This document shows, one piece after another, positions 17,435-26,800 of a DNA stretch of 28,405 nucleotides. The notes under the pieces are model-generated. The model was not told the DNA's origin. It did no database searches and saw only the letters and a program-made list of their open reading frames with translations. The stretch is from positions 1 through 28,405 of IMG/VR virus record IMGVR_UViG_3300030109_004938; one strand, 5' to 3'. Position numbers and translations under genes: made by a program. Numbering within the stretch: the first letter of the stretch is position 1; each line of letters starts with the position of its first letter. Origin of the DNA: a virus.

Positions 17435-20400
17435 TAAAAGAAAATGTTGTTAAAGTACCATTTCGTAAATTAAAATACATACACCACATTTCAGATATAC
17501 AAATTCGTAATCTTAAAAGACATATAGAATACGAAGAAGTTTTTGAACGCACATACGAACAGGTAAAAAAACATAAAGATAATGCCGTAGTCTATATCGG
17601 TGGTGATATAGCTCATTCTAAAACTGAAATGTCGCCTGAATTAGTCGATCAGCTCTCTCGTTTATTTAAGAATCTAGCAGATATATGTCCTACAATTATT
17701 ATTGCAGGCAATCACGATTGCAACTTAAATAATCTTTCGAGAATGGATGTTCTTTCTCCAATTGTAAATAATCTAAAACACTCAAATTTACATTACTTGA
17801 AACATAGTGGTGTGTATAAATGTGCTGATGTAAAATTTGTTGTTTGGGATGTATGGGAAAAAGAAGATGATTATATTGAAGCTAAAGACTTTGAGGGTGA
17901 GACAAAAATAGTTCTTTTTCACGGAACAGTTGATAAGTCGGAAACGGATTTAGGATTCTTTCTTCCATCAGATGTTAAGATTGCTAAATTCAAAGGTTAT
18001 GATTTGGGATTGCTTGGTGACATCCACAAAAGACAGCATCTCAATAAGAAGGAAACCATTTCTTATTGTGGTTCATTGGTACAACAGAATCACGGAGAGG
18101 GATTAAGTCATGGTTATTTATTGTGGGATGTTCCGAAAAGAAAGTCTGAGTATATAGAAATACCAAATGACTACGGCTATTATACAATTAATATTGATAA
18201 TGGTAAAGTGCCAGATTGTCCTGATATTCCAAAGAAAGCTCGTTTAAGAGTTAGGGTTTCTAATACAAAACCATCTGAATTAAAAAAAGCTATGAGTCTT
18301 ATTCATAGTAAATATGGAATCAAAGAAGTAACTGTAACTAAAACAGATTCTATATATTCTACTGAAAAAGTTAGAGGACAACATATAGCAGTTGGTAATG
18401 TAAGAGATTCTGATTATCAATACAATTTGATAGAAGAGTATCTTAAAACAAATCATTTTGTCGATGAGGATACACTTATCGATATTAAAAAAATTAATGA
18501 AGATTTAAATAGTAGATTGCCAGAAGATGATGTCCAAAGAGGTATAAACTGGCAAGTCAAAAAATTTGAATTTGATAATATGTTCTCATACGGAGAAGAT
18601 AATGTGGTAGACTTTACTAAACTAAGTGGTATTATTGGAATGTTTGCACCAAACGCTAGTGGTAAATCTTCTTTATTAGATGCTCTTTCATTCTGTTTAT
18701 TTGATAGGTCATCAAGAGCTTATAAAGCAATAAATGTTCTTAATAATAAAAAAGATTGGTTTAAATGTAAAGCTACTTTAGAAGTAGAGGGTAGAGAATA
18801 TTTTATAGAAAGAAATGCTAAAAAACAAAAGAATGGTCACGTTAAAGTAAATGTAGATTTTTATACATTTGCTGATGATGGCGAAAAGATTTCAATGAAT
18901 GGTGACCAAAGAAGAACTACAGATGTAAACATTCGTAAGTTAATTGGAACTTATGATGACTTTGTAATGACAGCACTTTCTCTACAAACTAATTCAACTG
19001 TATTTATTGATAAGACACAAAAAGAAAGAAAAGAGTTATTAGCTTCATTTATGGGTATAGGTGTATTTGACCAACTATATACTTTAGCTGCTGAAGAAAT
19101 TCACGATGTACAGGCTCTTCTTAAATCTTTTAGAGATAATAATTATGATACGGATTTAGCGAGTATAAAAGAAAGTTTGGCAGTTTTTAAGAAAGATTCT
19201 AAAAAACTTACTTCAAATAAAAAAGAAATGGTTGCTGATAAAAAACGTGAAGATAGAAAAATTATAAGTATTACTAAAAAATTAAAAAAAGTTGATAATT
19301 CTGCTTTAGATATATCTGAATTAGAAGAACGTAAAGTCAATTTAACAAACTCATTAAATAAATATGATGACAGAGTTGGTGAGATTGCCACTTTATCAGA
19401 AAAATATTCTGTAGAAGAAACTGAACTAAATGAAAAAATAAAAATCTATAAAGAAAATGAGATAGATAAAAAATTTGCACAATTAGAACAGTATAAATTA
19501 GACAAAAGTAATAATCAAATTGAGATTGACAAATTAAAAATTGAAGTTAAAAATAAATTAGATAAGATTGATAAGCTTGGTAATTTAGAACACGATCCTA
19601 ATTGTAGTTATTGTATGAGTAATCCATTTACATTGGATGCTATGGAAACAAAGAAAAGATTGAATGATGATAAGATGTTAGCAGATACTTTTGTAAAACA
19701 ATCTGATAATTTAGAAAGTATCATAAATGGATTATCACACATTACTGCACATAAACAACAGATGGATGAATCCATACAGAATTTAAGTTTACTAACATCT
19801 AATATAAGTAAATTAGATAGTGAGAAAAAACTAAATACAGAAAAAAGAAAGAATCTCATAAATCAATTAGCAATCATAGAAGATAAAATTAACCTTTATC
19901 ACGAACAAGAAAAAGATATTATTTACAATAAAGGTTTATACAACGATATAGATTCTGCACAAAACGAATCTGATAGGTTAGAAATTGAAATAGAAGATTT
20001 AGATAAAAAACTAAATGTTGTAAATGGTGAAATTAAAGTATTAGAAACAAATCGTAAAAGTATATTAGATAATATTAAAAAAGTAGAAGATTTAGAAGGA
20101 AAGTATGCTGCTTATCAATATTATTTAGATGCCATCAAACGTGATGGTATACCTTACGAACTAATATCAAAAGCTCTTCCAACTATTGAGGGTGCTGTAA
20201 ATGATATACTTTCTCAAATTGTAGACTTCTCTATGATATTAGAGATGGATGGTAAGAATGTAAATTGTTATATCGTTTATGACAATGATAATGTTTGGCC
20301 TCTTGAACTAAGTAGTGGAATGGAAAGGTTTATATCTTCATTGGCTATGAGAGTTGGTTTGATAAATGTATCCAATCTACCAGCTGCTAACTTTCTGGCA

Positions 20401-20586
20401 ATTGATGAGGGTTGGGGAACTATGGATTCGGATAATCTAAACTCTGTTTATAATCTATTTCAGTATCTTAAAACTCAGTTTCAATTTACAATGATTGTTT
20501 CTCATATAGATTCTATGAGAGATGCTGTAGACACACTATTAGAAATTAAAAAAGAGAATAACTTTTCTAACGTTTTATTTGATTAG
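17431..20586 (+). CDS. 47-46: Single-chain Mre11-Rad50 (gp47-gp46/SbcD-SbcC) fusion
   Basis: A 1051-residue protein starting at TTG, with GAGGA 6 nt upstream and no Met until residue 67. Residues 1-350 are the Mre11/gp47 phosphoesterase: HISDIQ (D22; Gln24 where His is usual), GGDIAHSK (D59), GNHD (93-96), FHGTVD (H164), GDIHKRQ (G196, H199). Residues about 375-1051 are Rad50/gp46: P-loop APNASGKSS (406-414), long coiled coils, zinc hook CSYC (725-728), signature ELSSGMERF (959-967), Walker B FLAIDEGWGTMD (988-999). The complex resects DNA ends for recombination and recombination-dependent replication. T4 encodes it as two proteins; here one frame covers both, with no break. The first P-loop Gly is Ala. 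It follows the primase cassette and ends convergent with the RHH-like gene, overlapping it by 20 nt. Confidence 0.9.
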   Translation: MIKENVVKVPFRKLKYIHHISDIQIRNLKRHIEYEEVFERTYEQVKKHKDNAVVYIGGDIAHSKTEMSPELVDQLSRLFKNLADICPTIIIAGNHDCNLNNLSRMDVLSPIVNNLKHSNLHYLKHSGVYKCADVKFVVWDVWEKEDDYIEAKDFEGETKIVLFHGTVDKSETDLGFFLPSDVKIAKFKGYDLGLLGDIHKRQHLNKKETISYCGSLVQQNHGEGLSHGYLLWDVPKRKSEYIEIPNDYGYYTINIDNGKVPDCPDIPKKARLRVRVSNTKPSELKKAMSLIHSKYGIKEVTVTKTDSIYSTEKVRGQHIAVGNVRDSDYQYNLIEEYLKTNHFVDEDTLIDIKKINEDLNSRLPEDDVQRGINWQVKKFEFDNMFSYGEDNVVDFTKLSGIIGMFAPNASGKSSLLDALSFCLFDRSSRAYKAINVLNNKKDWFKCKATLEVEGREYFIERNAKKQKNGHVKVNVDFYTFADDGEKISMNGDQRRTTDVNIRKLIGTYDDFVMTALSLQTNSTVFIDKTQKERKELLASFMGIGVFDQLYTLAAEEIHDVQALLKSFRDNNYDTDLASIKESLAVFKKDSKKLTSNKKEMVADKKREDRKIISITKKLKKVDNSALDISELEERKVNLTNSLNKYDDRVGEIATLSEKYSVEETELNEKIKIYKENEIDKKFAQLEQYKLDKSNNQIEIDKLKIEVKNKLDKIDKLGNLEHDPNCSYCMSNPFTLDAMETKKRLNDDKMLADTFVKQSDNLESIINGLSHITAHKQQMDESIQNLSLLTSNISKLDSEKKLNTEKRKNLINQLAIIEDKINLYHEQEKDIIYNKGLYNDIDSAQNESDRLEIEIEDLDKKLNVVNGEIKVLETNRKSILDNIKKVEDLEGKYAAYQYYLDAIKRDGIPYELISKALPTIEGAVNDILSQIVDFSMILEMDGKNVNCYIVYDNDNVWPLELSSGMERFISSLAMRVGLINVSNLPAANFLAIDEGWGTMDSDNLNSVYNLFQYLKTQFQFTMIVSHIDSMRDAVDTLLEIKKENNFSNVLFD

Positions 20587-20740
20587 AATATAATATATTC
20601 TTAGGTTTACTTTCACCTCTTTTTAAACTCAATACATATTGATTCAGGACTGCGCTCATCGTAGTGCTCTCTTCTTTAACATGCAGTCTAAACCAGTCCA
20701 TTAGGCTCTCTTCTATAGTAAATGAATATTTCTTTTTCAT
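20567..20740 (-). CDS. Ribbon-helix-helix-like small protein on opposite strand
   Basis: A 57-residue protein (62 if started at 20755) read on the minus strand. I chose the ATG at 20740 because GGAG, 9 nt upstream, is a good ribosome site, while the ATG at 20755 has none. The sequence has an RHH/CopG-like pattern: strand KYSFTIEE, helix SLMDWFRLHVKEE, turn, helix TMSAVLNQYVLSLKR, then a polar basic tail (ESKPKNILYSNQIKR). Such proteins bind DNA as dimers and act as repressors or antitoxins; no toxin-like partner is visible. The stop lies inside the end of the Mre11-Rad50 gene (20-nt overlap). It is the only convincing minus-strand gene in the window. The RHH call is by pattern and is moderately supported. 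Confidence 0.6.
   Translation of the reverse strand: MKKKYSFTIEESLMDWFRLHVKEESTTMSAVLNQYVLSLKRGESKPKNILYSNQIKR
20586..20600. promoter_or_regulatory. Perfect AT palindrome at the convergent gene ends
   Basis: GAATATA-A-TATATTC is a 7-bp perfect inverted repeat with a one-base centre. It begins at the last base of the Mre11-Rad50 stop and lies within the end of the RHH-like gene. It could be a regulator half-site pair or a weak end signal, but there is no T-run. Perfect short AT palindromes can occur by chance in this composition. Confidence 0.3.
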
Positions 20741-20755
20741 ACCGATAATCTCCAT

Positions 20756-20830
20756 ACTTTGTATTTACAATAAATATTAAAACATTTAAATAATGATATT
20801 TATTAACAATCAATAAATAGGAATTTTTTA
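20756..20830. promoter_or_regulatory. Divergent intergenic region with NATAAATA-like motifs on both strands
   Basis: A 75-nt AT-rich gap between the RHH-like gene (minus) and the fibre gene (plus). AATAAATA occurs on the plus strand at 20769-20776 (62 nt before the fibre ATG) and at 20812-20819. On the minus strand it occurs at 20797-20804, upstream of the RHH-like start. T4-type late promoters have TATAAATA or NATAAATA as the sole core element. These are candidates for divergent late promoters, but such motifs are not rare in AT-rich DNA. Confidence 0.35.
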
Positions 20831-23800
20831 ATGGCTGCTGTCAAACGATTCAATAAATTACTCGGACTTGAAAACATAGATGTATTAATTGATGATAGAG
20901 AAACTTCTAGATTTATCACTATTACTGATATGCCACAAAGTCTACCTCAAGGAAAGAGCGCTTTTCTTATAGAGGTCTCTCCGTATCTAAAAGAGGGAAC
21001 AGAGTTACAAATTGATTTTATAGATTCTAATGGACAGAGTATTTATTCAGAACCTGTACAGAATTATTTAGAGGGAACTTCTAGAACTATATCAGTAGAG
21101 GTTTATGATGATACTGCTGCTGGAATCGCCACGTTAATAATCGTAGGTGAGTTAGAATTTATACCACAAGATCCTGGTCAATTTAGTGATGTAACACCTG
21201 TGCCAGAAGAGTTTCGAGGAGCATATAATATAAGACTTACTCGTGAAGTTATTATAAATCCAGCAGAGATAAATACTCAACCTATAAAATTTTACGCTTC
21301 TCCACAATTAAGAGCCATTGAACAAAGATTTGGTACATTAGAAAGAGAAGAAGGATCTCCAATTGCTTCATCTTCAATATTTCAAATTGAGGGTTTACCA
21401 GCATCAGGATTTGAACTAGCACCAGCTTCAAGCGGTGAAGATGAAATCTTAGCAAAGGGTGCTGGAATAAAAGAAAAAAGAGATGTGAAAAGGGAAGGTC
21501 CTCCAAAAGGTGATGTAAAAGGGGATAAAGCAGATAAAGAATTTAATAAACGATCTACCAAAAAACAAAGTGTTAGAAAAGATAGTAGGTCATCAAGATC
21601 TAGAAGAATAAAACGAAGAAATTCTCCAATAGAATATCCATATAGTTTTAGAATTATAGGTGGAGACCACACATTTGATACTACTCAAATAGGTGGTGAT
21701 ATTTTATTTTCAGATATAACATCTTCTATTTATGACAATAGAGCTTTATCAGATGTTGGATTAGGAACTGCTGATGATATTTCTTTTCAAATAGTAACTG
21801 ATACGAGAGATAGAAATCATCCAACACATTATACAGCATCAATCGCACAATTAGAAAATAATACAACAGCATATGTAAGTACACCTTTCACAAAACAAAA
21901 TAGAGAGGGAGAATATATAGTATTACCTTTACAAGCAAATGCTCAAGTATTTTATGAAGTAGAACCTAGCGCTTCTTATAGTTTAAAAAATATAGTTTCT
22001 TATGCCGATGTTAGATTAGGAGATATGAGAACTTTTTCAGGTGATATATTTAAAGCAAAAATTTATGTTAGGGCTGAGGGTTCTTTTGATGATTTTAAAT
22101 TATTAGCCGAAGTTCCATTAGAGTCACCTGAACTTATGGTAAATTCTGATTCTATAGGTGTTGGTGAGAGAACAGGTTACTTTGTATCTGAAGAAGATAA
22201 AAATACATATTGGGTTGTTTCAGGTAGCACAAATGGTTTGTCAGCCCCAACATCAACTACTGTGGCTTCTTTTGATAATGAAACAATGTTGGATTCCGTT
22301 ATGCTATCAGGAAGTGTATCGACATTTACAGACCAAATAAAATTTCAATTAAAAGAAGATTACAAATTTGATTTAACTGATGGAATAGATTATACTTTAT
22401 CTTTTAAAGCTAAAGCAGAAAAGGGAACTGATAATCGAGCATTAATGTTGTTATATGTTTCAGGTTCTTCTATGAATAAAGCAATAGATTTATTTACTGA
22501 TGATGTTACAGGAACTCAAATATCAGAACCATTTCAATACGGAAAAAGAATGGGAGCTTTGGAAATAGATTCAGATGAGGCTTCAGTAAAAGATTTCAGA
22601 ACAGTAAGTCACAATTTTAACTCAGATTTAACTGGTGATGCCAATGTTCAGTTTAGAGTCGTTTCAGGAAAATGGAACATATCAGATGTTTCTGTTAGAC
22701 CAGCTGCTGACACAGGATTCTCACCAGCCTTTATTCAATTTAAACAAGAACTGCCTGCTGAATTACAACATAAGAGACCTGAGACTTTAGAATTTTTAAC
22801 AGAATTTTATGATATAAATAATAATATAGCAGATGAAATCGCTTTTACAACTGGTTCGGTATTTACTGGCGCTAACATAGTAATAAGTGGTAATGATAAT
22901 ATTCAAAGTGGTGATATGTTTTTGGGTGGAGATACGACTGGAAGTGGTATTCACTTTGGTGGTGTAGATTCAAAACTACCTGAAACTGGTAAAGATGGTG
23001 CTGATGGGTCTGGCTTTATTCGTTCTATAGGCTATCAAGGATTTATATCAGCATCAGCTCAATCAGGCTCTTATGGATTTATGATTTATAGTGGTTCTGT
23101 ATTGCCAGATAGTGGGGATAGTTACAAAGGTGTTGGTTTAGAATTAGTTGGAGAAAGTGGTTCTTTAAAATTTAGAACTAGCCCAAGCGTATTTGATGTG
23201 CAAGCAGATGCTTTCTTTGTGGGTAGACAGAGTTTACAATTTTTAAGTGGTTCTAGTGGTAATATAGAAATAAGTTCATCTAAATTTCACGTAGATAGTA
23301 AAAATGAAATTTTTAGTGTAGGACAACCAACTGGTAGTAGAATACAATTTGATGGAACTGATTTGATTATGAGTTCATCTAAATTTTTCTTAGGTGGTGG
23401 TGGACAATTTGTTAGTGGTTCTGAGGGTAATATAGAAATAAGTTCTTCTAACTTCCATCTAACACCAGAGGGCGATGTTACTATGAGTGGTATTATAACT
23501 GCTGAGGGTGGTAATATTGGAGACTTTCAAATAATAGATGGACAGATTAGTGGTAGTAATATCACAATGAACGCAGATAATTCTACAATATTTAAGACAG
23601 ACCAAGGTCCAGGTAGTGACTCAGGTGAATCTAATTTGTCATTAAAAAATGAATACTATATAGATTTTTCACCGACAGTAGAAAACCCTGATAATGCTTT
23701 TGTTAAATTTGGTCCGAACTTTACAGTAGATAAAGATGGTGTTCTTATAGCGAGTGGTGCTACATTCATTGGAACAATTACTGCTAGCGCTGGTAAGATA

Positions 23801-26800
23801 GGTGGATTCACTACTGATAGTCATTCGTTTCATAGCGCTAATATATTCATAAGTGGTAGTCCAAAAGCAGGTGGATTGCCAACAGATGAATATATGTTTA
23901 TTAGTACTTCAAACTTTAACGTAAAAGAAAATGGTGATGTAACTGGTTCTTCAGTTTTATTTACAGGTGGAATAATTGGTGGTGCTTCAATAACAGAAGA
24001 TAAACTTGCTTACAAAGACAATTGGGCAATATCAGCTTCAGATAATCAGAATGAAGTTTTTATACAATCTGATAATTTTAATGTAAAGCAGAGTGGTGAT
24101 ATAACAGGTTCAAAAGTATTACTTACAGGTGGTAAGATAGGTGGATTTGTATTGACTGGCAATTCCGTATCAAGTTCAAATGGAAATTTAAGATTAAAAG
24201 ATAGTGGTCAAATAACAGGTTCACAAGTATTATTTAGTGGTGGTAAGATAGGTGGATTTAATATAGAATCTAATAAAATTATAAACGCAGAAGAAACAGT
24301 AGAATTAAGTAGTGTTACACACGGATTAAATGTAAAAGATAATTTAGGTGTTGAAAGAGTATCTATAAAATCAGGATCGTTTCAAACAATAGGTGGTGGA
24401 ACACAATATATCGAAAACAAAAGTTTTGAAGATCAGACAGTAGCAGCTGGTAGAAATCGTAGGTCTGGCTCTAATATTACCAGTTGGTCTTTTTCTACGA
24501 CTGGTGGCGCTTTTATTGCTCTAACAGATAGAAGTGGTTATGTATCTGATGATGATGCAGTAAGTGGTGATATTACTTTAGATGTTGTTGTTCCAGGTGG
24601 TTCTGACAATTATTCAGGAAGTAATCAGTATGAAATAGTTCAGATTATGACAGCATCTTTTGCTGCTGGTGATACTTTAAGTTTTAGTTCTGTTGCAAGA
24701 TTTAGTTCATCGTTTGGGGCATTAGGAAAAGACAGAGCATTAGGTCCTCAATATTTTAGATTAGAGTATAGTGGTTCAGATGAAGTTGGATACATACCAT
24801 TTTTACCAGCAAATGAATATACTGCTTCAAACGGATATGGTGAATACTTTTTAGGAAGTGGACAATATAATAGTTTTGGTGCTTCAGCAGAATTGCCAGC
24901 TGCCGCAGGATTTGTCAAACTAATATTAACAGGAAGTATTAATGACGATGGTGGATTCAATATTGAAAAACCACTTTTTGCAGCTAACAAAGGAACTGTA
25001 AATTCAGATTTAGGTAAGAAAACATTTACTAAAACAGTAGTTGGAAGTACGAGTAAAGAATTTCCTGAAACAGAAATAACATTTGATAATTTTTCTGTTC
25101 GTAGTAATACGAGAAAAGTTGAACTAACACCACAAGGTTTATTAATATATAACTCAGAAGATAGTTTCATTAAAATGACAGGCGCTGGTATTGAAGTCAG
25201 AGGTGGTAGTGGAGTAGCTAATTTTGGAACTTCTATAAATAGAGAAAGTTTTACAAACGATAGTCAGGTTGCTGGTACACTAGCCGCTCCATCATTACAA
25301 GCATATCAGGCAGATCCAGAGGCTATAGGAACAACTGCTTCTGATGGAAATGTAGCTGATTACGCAAAAGGTAATCACGTTCATATAATAGCTGGTAGTA
25401 CGATTAATAGTGCTTTAGATGGAACTACCATAACCAATGGAATTTGGAATTCTACATTTGGTGCAACTGCTAATTCTTTAATTAGTGGTTCTTTCACAGC
25501 TTTATCTTCTTCATTAGCTGGTAGAATTACAGATGAAGAAAGTGATTTTACAGCAGCTGGCATTAGTGGTTCTTTTCAATCATTAACTTTAACTGCTGGT
25601 GATGGTTTAACTGGTGGTGGAACATTAGCTAGCGACAGAACTTTTGCAGTAGGAGCTGGAAACTTTATAGATGTTCAAGCAAATCAGGTTGATGTTGATT
25701 TATCTGAGGCAGCTGAAGCGGCTATCGCTAATGGTGATTACGTTTTATTTTTAGATGGTGGTGCTACTGGCACATTAAAGAAAGATGCTTTAGCAGACTT
25801 AGTGACACTACTTGCTGGCGCTGGTATGACAGCAACAAATTCAGTATTGAATGTTATAGGTGGAACAGGCATTGATGTAGCAGCTAATGAACTTACAGTA
25901 GACTTTTCAGATTCAGATTTACAGACTGCTATTAGTGGTTCTTTTACGGCACCAAGTTCTAGTATAGCATCAAGAGCTACAGCATTAGAGGGTAGAACAT
26001 TAACTGCTGGTGATGGTTTAACTGGTGGTGGAACATTGGCTAGTGACAGATCATTTGCTGTTGGAGCTGGAACTGGTATTGATGTAGCATCTGATGCTAT
26101 TTCTGTAGATGTATCAGACTTTATGACCAATGGTTCGGATAATAGAGTCTTAACTGCAACTGGTGCAGACGCAATGAATGCAGAAGCTAATCTCACATTT
26201 GATGGAACAGACTTAGGTGTTGCAGCCAAAATATTTCACGTAGGTGATGCCGATACATTTATAAATTTTACAGATGATGATATAAACATTCAAGTCGGTG
26301 GTGTTAATTTTATAGACCTTACTCAAGATAGTACGAGCGAAATAACTTTTAATGAAGCTGGAGCAGACTTAGATTTTAGAGTTGAGGGTGATACTGACGC
26401 AAATCTGTTTTTTGTTGATGCTGGTAATGATAAGATAGGCATAGGAACAAAAACTTCATTAACATCATTACTTACAGTAGACGGAGACATAACAGTTACT
26501 AATTTTACTGCTAGTGGTGATATAAAAACTTCAAATTTATTTGTAACATCTAGTGGTGAAAGTGTTGTTCAAATTGGTAATAAAGGTACTACCTTAAATA
26601 AATTTGAACTTCATCGTGATGGTGAAAGAAAATGGGTTTTTTATAATGATGGTAGAACCAATGGATTTGCTGGACAAGACTCATTAGTTTTTAAACACGG
26701 TGTTTCTAGTGATGGGGATGACCATATTAATTTCTATATGAAACCAGATGACCAAAATGTTTATTTTGAGGGTAATGTAACGAGTTCAGCTACAGGTTCA

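Noticed and set aside
17213-17520. Shared HISDI string in the 73-residue protein and the Mre11-like domain as a sign of duplication
   Set aside because: Only five residues match, the rest is unrelated, and the small protein has no other phosphoesterase motif.
20567-20755. Start of the RHH-like gene at 20755
   Set aside because: The ATG at 20755 has no ribosome site, while its own ATGGAG provides GGAG at good distance for the in-frame ATG at 20740.
20567-20755. Toxin-antitoxin pair with the RHH-like protein as antitoxin
   Set aside because: No adjacent small toxin-like frame is present on the same strand.
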